From Aliihoeflea sp023389195 (lineage in GTDB: Bacteria > Pseudomonadota > Alphaproteobacteria > Rhizobiales > Rhizobiaceae): a stretch of 64,000 nucleotides of DNA. Of this stretch, positions 50,679 to 59,600 are shown piece by piece. The stretch is taken from contig JAEWET010000011.1 of the NCBI GenBank assembly GCA_023389195.1, positions 62,001-126,000 of the forward strand, written 5' to 3'. Every line of letters starts with the position of its first letter. The first letter of the stretch is position 1. Under the pieces are notes generated by a model. It saw nothing but the letters and a program-made list of their open reading frames with translations. It ran no database searches and was not told the DNA's origin. A program made the position numbers and the translations under genes.

Positions 50679-52670
50679 ATGAAGATGAAATGGCGGATGG
50701 GACTGGATACTCCCGTTATCCTGACGGGATTGACGGTCCTCGGCATGCTGATGGGCATTTCCGGCAGGTGGCTGCTCGAAGGGGTTGTCGCTGATCGGCT
50801 TTCCCTTGCAGGATTGAGTTTAGTATATCTCGCCGGCGGGCTTCCAGCCATGTGGCGGGCCATCGAAGCCTTGTGGCAAGAGCATATCCTCGACATTGAC
50901 CTCCTGATGGTGGTGGCGGCGGTCGCGGCCGCCGCGGTGGGCGCGCCCTTCGAGGGTGCCGTGCTGCTGACGTTGTTCAGCGTCTCCACGACGCTGGAGG
51001 ATCGCGCGCTCGGTCGCGCCAGGCGCGCCATCGAATCCTTGATGGCGTTGAGACCGGAGACGGCGTTCCTGAAAAGCCCCGACGGTTCGGTGCGGGAAGT
51101 CCCTGCGGCTGAGCTCGCCGTCGGCGACGTCGTCGTCCTGCGCCCCGGTGCGCGCGTTCCGGCGGACGGTGTGATCGCCCACGGTCACGGCGCACTCGAC
51201 GAAGCCAGCATCACCGGCGAGTCGATTCCCGTCAGCAAGGAGCCTGGCGGGCAGGTCTTCGAGGCCACGGTCAACCTGGACGGCGTGCTGGACGTGACGG
51301 TCACCAAGCCGGTCGCCGAAAGCACTGTCGCGCGGATGATCCAGCTCGTCACCGAGGCGCAGGCCGCCAAGGCACCGTCGGAACAGTTCAGCGCCTGGTT
51401 CGGCCAGCGCTACACGGTCGCCGTTATGGCCGGCGCTGCGCTGTCCTTCGCCGCCTTCTACTGGCTGGGCCGCGACTGGGAGGATTCGCTCTATCGCGCG
51501 GCCACGCTGCTGGTCGCCGCCAGCCCCTGCGCCATCGTGATTTCGGTTCCGGCAGCGATCCTGTCGGCGCTCTCGGCTGCTGCCCGCCGCGGTGTGCTCT
51601 TCAAGGGCGGCGCGGCTCTGGAGACGCTGGCCGCCGTCGACACCTTCGCTTTCGACAAGACCGGCACGTTGACTACCGGCAAGGCCGTGGTGAACCGCGT
51701 CGTCGCCCTCGACGGCGACGAGGAAGAGTTCCTGCGCTTACTGTCTGGCCTGGAGGCGCATTCCGAGCACCACAGCGCGGCCGCCATCCGGCAGGAGGCG
51801 GCGCGGCGTTCCATCGCACCCGCGCAGGTGGAAAAAGTCGTAACACGGCCAAGCGCAGGAATCGTCGGCGAGCACCTAAAAGGTCAGCTGTGGGCTGGCA
51901 ATCACCGACTGGCCGCGCAAATGGGTGCATCCATCGACCATCCCGCGCTGGCCGAGCTGGCGCAGGACAGCCAGACCGTCATCTACTTAGGCAAGGATTC
52001 GACCGTGGTCGGCGCCGTAACAGTTGCCGACGAGGCGCGCGCCACATCCTCGGAAGCTCTCGTGGCCCTGATAATGGGCGGCGTGCGCCGGATCGTGATG
52101 ATGACGGGCGACCGCCGCCCGGTCGCCGAGAGGATCGGCGCGGAACTCGGCCTGCGGTCGGACCAGATCCACGCCGACATGCTGCCAGAGGACAAGGTTC
52201 GCATGGTCGGGGAGCTTGCCACGACGGGCAAGGTCGCGTTCGTCGGCGACGGTGTGAACGACGCGGCCGCGCTTGCCCGCGCCGATGTCGGCATTGCAAT
52301 GGGGGCCGCAGGGTCGGACGTTGCCCTTCAGGCGGCCGATGTCGCCCTTTTGTCGGAAGACATGCGACAGCTCGCCGACGCCCGGAACCTCGCAAAACGA
52401 ACCGCTCGGATCATCCGCCAGAACCTCGTCTTCGCAATGCTCGCTATGGCGGTGCTGGTCATTGGCGGCTTGTTCTTCGAGCTCCCCCTTCCGCTAGCTG
52501 TGATAGGCCATGAGGGGGGCACCGTCATCGTGATCCTCAACGGCCTCAGGCTGCTAGCAGCACCTACGAATGACCGCTGTGAAACGAGCTCGGCTTTGCC
52601 GCGGCGAGCCATAAATTCTTCAGGTGCCGCCCGACAAGCTTATCGCCGAAAGATCTATCGGCCGACGTGA
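50679..52670 (+). CDS. P1B-4 type heavy-metal efflux ATPase
   Basis: A 663-aa metal-exporting P-type ATPase. The phosphorylated D326 is in FDKTGTLTTG. The actuator loop is SITGESIPVSKEPGG, the nucleotide-binding domain has EHHSAAAI (HP-like) and GDGVNDAAALA closes the hinge. The membrane metal site is SPC (LVAASPCAIVIS) in place of CPC, and the last helices have IGHEGGTVIVILNGLRLL. SPC plus HEGGT are the marks of the P1B-4 group (CoaT, CtpD, CzcP: cobalt, zinc, iron). There is no N-terminal HMA domain. A TTG at 50655 is an alternative start. No metalloregulator gene sits beside it. Confidence 0.92.
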   Translation: MKMKWRMGLDTPVILTGLTVLGMLMGISGRWLLEGVVADRLSLAGLSLVYLAGGLPAMWRAIEALWQEHILDIDLLMVVAAVAAAAVGAPFEGAVLLTLFSVSTTLEDRALGRARRAIESLMALRPETAFLKSPDGSVREVPAAELAVGDVVVLRPGARVPADGVIAHGHGALDEASITGESIPVSKEPGGQVFEATVNLDGVLDVTVTKPVAESTVARMIQLVTEAQAAKAPSEQFSAWFGQRYTVAVMAGAALSFAAFYWLGRDWEDSLYRAATLLVAASPCAIVISVPAAILSALSAAARRGVLFKGGAALETLAAVDTFAFDKTGTLTTGKAVVNRVVALDGDEEEFLRLLSGLEAHSEHHSAAAIRQEAARRSIAPAQVEKVVTRPSAGIVGEHLKGQLWAGNHRLAAQMGASIDHPALAELAQDSQTVIYLGKDSTVVGAVTVADEARATSSEALVALIMGGVRRIVMMTGDRRPVAERIGAELGLRSDQIHADMLPEDKVRMVGELATTGKVAFVGDGVNDAAALARADVGIAMGAAGSDVALQAADVALLSEDMRQLADARNLAKRTARIIRQNLVFAMLAMAVLVIGGLFFELPLPLAVIGHEGGTVIVILNGLRLLAAPTNDRCETSSALPRRAINSSGAARQAYRRKIYRPT

Positions 52671-53329
52671 ATGGCGTCAGGCCGTAAGCGCCGCGATCCA
52701 GTCGAACTTCCTGTCGGTCGTCATTCCCATGGTCGTTCCTTTTCGTGCTCAACGCCTGCTTCCGGGATGACGTTCCGGCCCGGGCAGCGGCGCATCACTG
52801 CCTTGGTGGAGAACGCGCTCCGCCGCTCCGTCGAGATCCTCGAGCTGTCCGCTCTTCATCGACCAGAGGAAGGCAAGCAGGCCCGCCAGGCCAGGTTGCG
52901 CTCCGATTGACCGTCGAAGATCGTCGGGCGAATAAAGGGCCGCTTTTCAAGTGCAGCCGCCCAGGACCTGCCGGTCCGCAATCCACCCCAATGACGAAGT
53001 CCGAAGCGAGCCGCTCACCAACCGGGCGGAAATCAATTTCCGTCGCATAGGGGGCCGATTCTGGACGGTCGCCTTTTGGTGACACGAGGGGAATAGCTGC
53101 CATTCGGCGTGGCGACGCCTGGGCAAGCTCGATGCAGCTACAGCTACTGCCATCGCAATGCTCATCCGACCAGCACAGTTCAACGACATGCCGACGTCGT
53201 CGGGGGCTTCGATATTCTCAGGCCAGGTTACGAAGTGCAGAGCCGGAATTGCGCGGCTGCAAGCGTGATCACCAACGGACACGACCGCGGCGAACAAACA
53301 ATTGAGTGGCTGTCGGCAGGCGGCAGCCT
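52671..53329. other. gene-poor stretch, no confident gene
   Basis: About 660 bases downstream of the metal ATPase. Open frames on both strands are short and weak. The only one with protein-like composition is on minus at 52795-53103 (KGDRPESAPYATEIDFRPVG), which lacks a clear ribosome site. The block looks like decayed sequence. Confidence 0.45.
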
Positions 53330-53593
53330 CTATGACGCGACCGCAGTATCTGTCTTGACGAGCAACTGAATGAAGTCGATCGCTTCACTGGTGTCGATTA
53401 CATCACTCAGCAGCAGACGATTGACCAGATCGAGCAAGTCGGACTGGCTCGAAAACTCTTGCATCAAATCATCGACCAAGCCATGCGCCATGGCCATCTG
53501 GATGATCCTTCGTGCAGCCTGATCTCCGGTAGTCATGTGCATCGCTCGTGGTGCGGATGTCGCAATCGCTTCGAGATCACCAACGCGCGCCAT
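53330..53593 (-). CDS. small acidic hypothetical protein
   Basis: An 87-aa frame, helical and acidic toward the C-terminus (MTTGDQAARRIIQMAMAHG, LVNRLLLSDVIDTSEAIDF; second half ends LLVKTDTAVAS). Starts at 53593, 53542 and 53536 are all possible, with no strong ribosome site for any. The composition is protein-like, but no family was recognised and it lies in a gene-poor stretch, so the call is tentative. Confidence 0.4.
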   Translation of the reverse strand: MARVGDLEAIATSAPRAMHMTTGDQAARRIIQMAMAHGLVDDLMQEFSSQSDLLDLVNRLLLSDVIDTSEAIDFIQLLVKTDTAVAS

Positions 53594-53686
53594 CCAAAAA
53601 AAGCCCCACCCAACAACTACAGCATTTGGCCCTTGATGAGGTCATCGGCACGAGATCAGGCGCCCAGGATTGATATGTTCATACGG

Positions 53687-54043
53687 TCAGTGAGGCCAAG
53701 ATCCAAGGTGTCGTCTTGCAATCTCGTCATCCACGGCATCCTCGAAATCGCAAAGTTCCATCGCAATCACGATTGGATCGAAGCCATGGTCGCCAAGTTG
53801 GCGCGCGAGCCGATCCGTTATCCGCGCCCAATAGTTAGTCTTCGCATTTTCCGAAAGGGATTCATCCGTGAGAAGCGCCGCAGCACGTCGAACATCGACT
53901 GCTCGCGACTTCAGCGGAAAGGGGACCAGCGTTGACCTGACCGCCTCCAACGCCTGCTGAGCCATGCAATACCCTCCCACAGGCAGTATACCGCCGCTCA
54001 ATCGCAGAATAAATAGATCGCCTGGTAGCGCATCGGAGGACAA
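53687..54043 (-). CDS. hypothetical protein, 118 aa
   Basis: A 118-aa frame with a strand-rich N-terminus (LPGDLFILRLSGGILPVGGY) and a helical, acidic C-terminal half (TNYWARITDRLARQLGDHG, AMELCDFEDAVDDEIARRH). GAGGAC-like bases precede the start. No family recognised. It is 93 bases upstream of the 87-aa frame on the same strand, so both may belong to one small transcript. Confidence 0.48.
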   Translation of the reverse strand: MSSDALPGDLFILRLSGGILPVGGYCMAQQALEAVRSTLVPFPLKSRAVDVRRAAALLTDESLSENAKTNYWARITDRLARQLGDHGFDPIVIAMELCDFEDAVDDEIARRHLGSWPH

Positions 54044-54308
54044 TAAATCGCTTCTACGCTCACGACCATAGACAGCCCCGCAAGGGTTGCATCTTGTGGC
54101 TCATCAGGCATGACTGCAAATCCGTGACCAGAGCGGCGTTACGTCAATGCACAGATTTTCCATACGATCGTGGATTAGAAAACTCGCCAGTAGGGCAAGC
54201 AGGACGTTGGCGTGGAGCGCATCTTTCAGAAACATGGACCAATCACGCAGCCTGCAGCGGACAAGGGAGAGTGTCGGTGGAGCTCGACTCCCAGCGGGTC
54301 GGCGAGAA

Positions 54309-54641
54309 ATGGACGAAATCCTAACTCCGCTCCTGCAGAAACGCGCAGAGCTTCAGGCCGATGCCAAGAAATTAGCTGCGATGGCACACCGATATCAGGC
54401 GGTCGGAAAGATCGACCATAGTTCCTTGAACTCCTTGGCCACAATCGCACTGCGGGCAAGGGATGCTATCGAAGAAGCAGCGCGCCTTGAGACCGTCCTG
54501 ATATTCGACGATGTCTCCGCCAGGAACAGGCTGCTGCAAATAGCGCGCGAGTTGCGAGAAGCGGAAGACACAATTGATCGAGCTTTGGATGGGATCAAGA
54601 ATACCCGTCAGCTGATCATCAACGGCAATTTCTTCCGTTGA
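54309..54641 (+). CDS. hypothetical helical protein, 110 aa
   Basis: A 110-aa protein that is helical throughout (MDEILTPLLQKRAELQADAK, LNSLATIALRARDAIEEAARLE, LREAEDTIDRALDGI). It could form a coiled-coil or helical bundle. There is no signal peptide. The ATG at 54309 was chosen since GGCGAGA lies just upstream; in-frame codons back to 54147 look unconserved. No family recognised. Confidence 0.55.
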   Translation: MDEILTPLLQKRAELQADAKKLAAMAHRYQAVGKIDHSSLNSLATIALRARDAIEEAARLETVLIFDDVSARNRLLQIARELREAEDTIDRALDGIKNTRQLIINGNFFR

Positions 54642-55227
54642 GTTTGCGTGTCGTGAAGTCAGGAAACTCGGCAGCCTGCAGATGCGATATTGCCTTGTCC
54701 GACCGCAAGGAACGCTGATCCTGCTAATCCGTCGTGCGACCTGGCTTGGCTAAACGCTGGCGATCCGATCTCACGAGGCAAGACACCCAATCCATTCGGC
54801 CGCATATCACAAATCAGAACAAGGCGGCAGCGGCAGTCGCGCCCAGCACGGGGCGCGGTGACGAACGCGATCCTCGCGATCGAGCGAGAAGCGGGCGGCA
54901 CAAATTTGCTTCTGTGTGAGCGGACGCTTCGCTCCGTTCTATTTGCCAGCGTTCCAGCTGAACACTCCCGGCTCGCATTGTCGTATTGAGATTGACCCAT
55001 GTGAACTCTCCTCGGCCTTGATTGGTCAGAGGAGCGCCGGAACTGCTCGCCCAACGCTTTGGGGCCGTCTGCTGACTGTCCGGTTCTGGCCGGGAAACCG
55101 AGGAAGCCGACGTTCGCTCAACGGCCCCATTGCAGGCGTTCGCGACATGGGTTGGAGCGCGACTACGGTACAGGCGTCTCTTAGTACTCGGCTGGTGAAA
55201 GCTTATGGCGCTCGGGAAATCCGCCGA
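54642..55227. other. gene-poor stretch, no gene seen
   Basis: About 590 bases between the helical protein and the convergent nuclease-like gene. Open frames are short, on both strands, and none has a ribosome site with a recognisable product. No hairpin-plus-T terminator was found. Confidence 0.45.
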
Positions 55228-56244
55228 TTAATCGGGTAGGTTGATCCACATAATGAACTCGTGAGGCTGATACTCTACCGGCTCCGCGTCCTCAACGGGA
55301 ATGGCGTCGAGCGCTTCCATCAGGAATGCATCGAGCTGCGTACCGCCGATATTCTGACACCAGACGTTCGGCAGGCCTCCATCAACATGATCGAGCCGAA
55401 AATAGCCCCGCCTATGCGCGTGACCCTGCTCTTGCGCGCCGGCATGGAGCACTGCGAGATGATTCATGATGATCACCCCGTCGACGGCATCGAACGGGAC
55501 CCGCACACCATTTACCTGATGAAAGGAGTGCCCAGTCAGCAGACCTGATCGCGAGTAGGTTAGCGCCGAAATGGGTTCATACACATAGGCGTCCCAGAAA
55601 ACGACGAGCACACCAATCGTCTCCTTCGCGGAAAACCCGGAGAACTTGCCTTGCGCGCTTTCGAGAAAATCCTTCAGGACGTTGTCACGGGGCCACGTGA
55701 CGGGATCGTTGGGGTCCGGGTTGGCGCGAAGGGCATCCCCCAGGGCGGAGCGGGCGGGGATCTGTCGCGCATTCGCACCTCTTGCCGCCTGATGGTCGAC
55801 GAGGGATGGGCATTTCACCTCGAATAGATATACACGCTCTTGGAGTTCAACGGCGAGTTCTGGCCGGCGACCGGTGCTGGGGTTGGCTGGTTCATGCCGA
55901 AATTGTGCGCCCGCCGGCCAACGCGCTTCGAGCAGCACCCTAAGCACCAGGATTTCGGCGAATTTCTGCAGCAGTTGCTGGAAGCCCGCTCTCCACGCCG
56001 CGGGGTCCTGCGCCGCAGGGGTATATCCCGTATCGACTAGGTCATCGACCAGACGCTCGCCCAAACCAGGCATACGAGACTCGCAAGAAGCCAAAGCTTG
56101 GATGAGGGCTTCGCCAAACTCCGTGACGCGGCCTTTGTGGAGGTGATAGGTCAGCCAATGGGTTCCGCCTTCGACGGCGGTACGATAGCGGTCGGCGAGC
56201 GCTTCCGAAATACCTGAAAGATCTTGATCGGCTACGCTTTTCAC
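55228..56244 (-). CDS. PD-(D/E)XK nuclease-like protein next to the NACHT-like NTPase
   Basis: A ~338-aa soluble protein. The segment RRPELAVELQERVYLFEVKCPS reads as an acidic residue followed by E-V-K (last part VYLFEVKCP), the usual active-site spacing of PD-(D/E)XK nucleases, and it comes after a helical N-terminal half. The C-terminal half has IGVLVVFWDAYVYEPIS and several His/Tyr residues. The start is unclear: a GTG at 56244 or a TTG at 56325. It lies downstream of and on the same strand as the large NTPase, 419 bases away. Its function is inferred from motif and context only. Confidence 0.62.
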   Translation of the reverse strand: MKSVADQDLSGISEALADRYRTAVEGGTHWLTYHLHKGRVTEFGEALIQALASCESRMPGLGERLVDDLVDTGYTPAAQDPAAWRAGFQQLLQKFAEILVLRVLLEARWPAGAQFRHEPANPSTGRRPELAVELQERVYLFEVKCPSLVDHQAARGANARQIPARSALGDALRANPDPNDPVTWPRDNVLKDFLESAQGKFSGFSAKETIGVLVVFWDAYVYEPISALTYSRSGLLTGHSFHQVNGVRVPFDAVDGVIIMNHLAVLHAGAQEQGHAHRRGYFRLDHVDGGLPNVWCQNIGGTQLDAFLMEALDAIPVEDAEPVEYQPHEFIMWINLPD

Positions 56245-56663
56245 ATCCTGGGACAACCTAGCCTCCAGTGGTCGTAAGAACGAAGAATCGAGGCGAGGAC
56301 GTTGGTCCACATCCGCTCGGCACAATGGAGTGAAACCTCATCTGGTTGCCGTCATAATCCACTCCAACAACCGTTCGCATTCACCCAGTACGCTGCGGCT
56401 GGGAAATCACCTCTTATGCCCTCTGCGGGTCCGTTTACGGAGGGCGCGCTTCTGTACGCGGAGCTGGGATAGCAGCCGCTCACCACAGCGCGATGTACGC
56501 TAGTGCACGACCAAGGGCGTGGGATGGGAACCTGGGAAATAGTTGTCCGCTTGCCTTCAGGAAACAACGCGTGACTTGACGAGCGCGATGCCACAAATGA
56601 GACGGGCATCCTTGCCTTGATCTTCTCACCTGGCAAGGGCTTGGGTTCGCCCTAGCGACTGGC
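56245..56663. other. gap between the two putative defence genes, no gene seen
   Basis: About 420 bases between the NTPase stop and the nuclease-like start. The one long frame here (minus, 56352-56636) has a Ser/Pro-rich, shadow-like composition. The gap is long for one operon, so the second gene may have its own promoter here. Confidence 0.4.
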
Positions 56664-59600
56664 TTAGGTTTTGGTCGCGGCCTTCTTCGCAGACGTCTTC
56701 TTAGTTGGCTTCGGCAGGTTTGGCGGCCGCGACAGGTCGAGCACAACCACGTCAACCCGCGCCTTCAGCTCATCCGTCATTTTATCGAGAATGCGAGCCT
56801 TCAGTTCGCCGGCCGATGTGACGCTCGCATCAACCAGACCGTTGACCTTTTCGCCGTTGCCAAACCACAGTGCGAGGTAGACGCCCTGACGCGCAGCGTC
56901 GGGGTGAATCGCGTATCGCTGATCCAACTGTGCGGCGGCAGCCGAGTATAGTTCGTCGTTCCACTGGCCCTTCACCTCCGTCACGAGAAGGCGATTGCGT
57001 CCTTCCAAAATGGCGGACGCAGTGATGTCGCAGCGATTGCCGCCCGCCATGTGACGCTCGATCACGGTCGACAAGCCAAGCGCCTTCATCTGCCCTTGCA
57101 GTTGATCTACGATCCTGTTGCGCGCGGTGTTTTCATCGACGCGCTTTTCGCCGTAATAGAAGGAATCGAGCGGGTCGGTCTCCGAGCCGTTAAGCCAACG
57201 CTGCAGCTCTTCCAACTGCTCGACCATCAAGGCCCGAAGGTCCTCGACCGACGCCACGTCGTTTTCTTCGAGCATCTTGTTAATCTCCAACGGACGCGGC
57301 GCCCTGAAATCCTGAAGCGCGAGTTTGCGCTGGGCTTCTGCCCGCATCGTCAGCATCGCCTCGTGATAATCCGCAAAACGCGCATCGGGAAGCATGCGGT
57401 CGAGCACCTCGATCCTGCGTTCCGGCGCATCTTCCGCGATCCTCCAGATGCAATCGCGTAGGAAACGATAAGCGCTCTGGTCTTCGGGATCGCCAGTGCC
57501 CCAGCTACTGGGCAGATGAACCTTCGGCCAAACCGGGACAAACGCATCCATGACCTTGTAGATGGTCTCCGCCGTGATCGGCGGATGGTCGTCGTCTTCC
57601 CGCTCGTACATTCGACCTAGGCGGCTTTCGAAACCAAAGATTGCCTGCGGATCAGTCTTGAGTTCCTGCCACGCGGCGTCATGACCGGGCGTCCGATAAA
57701 GCACGGCATTGAGCTGCCAGAAATTTCGGCGACCGCGTGCGCGCTTGTCCTCCTCTGTTTCCTTGCCGCTATCGACCAGAAGATCGCCGCAACGCCGATC
57801 GATGAGCGCGATCAGATCTTCTCGCCGCCCGTACTTCGACGCCATGCCGAACAGCTGCCGCATCGACTCATGGGGCATCTGCGGAAAACGCTCCAGCCAT
57901 TCCATCGGCAGCGTTTCACGCAAATTGTGGAAGGCGGGCTTGTTGTTTAGCCAATAGACATGCTGCGGCGCGTTCTCGGGCTCGGCCAGCTGCGGCTCGA
58001 TGTAGGCGCGTAAGAACGTTTCCACCGATCCCGGATCCTTGAACAGCGCCGCCTCGAGCGCCGCCTCGAACGCTTCGCCGTCGGCCTCGCTGTCTTTGAA
58101 CACAGGGTAGGACGATGTTGCTTCGGTCTTCGCCGCCGCCAGTATGCGCGGATCGAGAATCGTCAGGTCGACACCGTCGCGATACAGTACAATCAGGGCC
58201 GCGAGCAAAATCTCGGCAATGTTGGTGCTCTTGCGCTGGCCCAGCTGTTCGACAGTGGGAATATGCGGCTCGACAAAAGGCATACAGTTTCGGAGCGCGC
58301 GAAGCGGCGTTTCCGGATTGTCGACCATGCCCTCCAGTTCATCCGGGTGATAGAGGTAAGCGCGGGCAAATTTCGTGAGCCACCATCCGTGGCGTCCCGC
58401 CTCGATTTCCGCGAGGTTGGCGCGAAGATGGGCCCGGTTGTTGGCCTTGACCGCCGCTTCCTTCTCCTCCCGTTTTCTCCGGCCGCGTATGTGGGTCACG
58501 CGACGCTCGTCGCGCCAGTATCCGCGTCGGGCCCGCTCTCGTCTTGCCCACAGTCGCATGAAATCGGGCGAGAACTGGCTTTGCGCCCGCTGCGTCGCCC
58601 GGAGCACGTTCGGCCCTTTCTCCTTGGCCCAGAAGTTATGGCCGGAAAGAAGCGATCCCCAAACATCCACCATGTTGTGGTCAAGAGCGTACTGGCTGAG
58701 CGCGTCCGGGTCGCCGACATGCATATGCAGGCCAGAGTGCGCGTGGCTCGAATATAGCTCGATAACCGAGTTCTGCGCCTGCTCACCGCGTAAGCCCTCG
58801 ACGGCACGCCGCTGAAGGTCGCGCCTAAGCTCGTCATTGGCGACGAGATGCTTGACCGACGCGCTACGCTCGGTCGACGCGTTGCCCTGGAAATGGAGCG
58901 ATCTGATCCACTGCCAGATGCGAGCCGGGTCGTGTGGTCCTGCTTCCGCAAGCTCGAAATACCGATCAAGAAGCCGACCGAGGATTTTGCTTTTTCCGTA
59001 CCGGCACGTACACGCATAGGCGTGCTTGGGCGTACAGGTGCAGACGAAGCCTGTCGTAAGGGCATCGAGGAAGCTCGTCACTTCGGCGAGCGTGAAAGAC
59101 CGCACTAGGCGGTCGATGAAATAGCGAGACGTCCCGTCACGATACCTGCGGTTTGGCGTGCCGTACAGCACCGAGAGCTTGTCCAGAAGGTCTGCAACCT
59201 TGGCCGCGCCGACCGATACAACGCCGCGCTTGGTGACCCATCGCGCCACGATCTCAAGCGAGGTCGCCGAGCCTTCCGCGACCAGAGGATCAAACTCGAC
59301 CGCAGGATTAAAGGTGCCGGCGGCCAGCAGGACCTCGCCGACCCACTTCCGGGTATCGCTGTCGGTCGCCCCATTGCGGACCAATACCGACAGTTCCGGC
59401 AACAGACTTGCCGACGCGTCTGTGTCGATCAGCAGTTCCAGGACAAGCCTGCGAAACTGCCCCGGTTTCCTCAGGATCGCGCGAACCGAATCTAGGATGT
59501 CCGACGTGAAAAACTGACCGACGTTGAAGCGTCTCCACGTGTCGCTGCGACGGAAGAGCGGCTCCAAATCCGCGAGTTTGTCCAAGGCCAACAGCAGAGC

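Noticed and set aside
52795..53103. 102-codon minus-strand frame after the metal ATPase
   Set aside because: Partly protein-like, but no ribosome site, no family and an Arg/Ser-rich end; kept only as a note.
56352..56636. 94-codon frame between the two putative defence genes, as a possible third component
   Set aside because: Composition is Ser/Pro/Arg shadow-like and there is no ribosome site.
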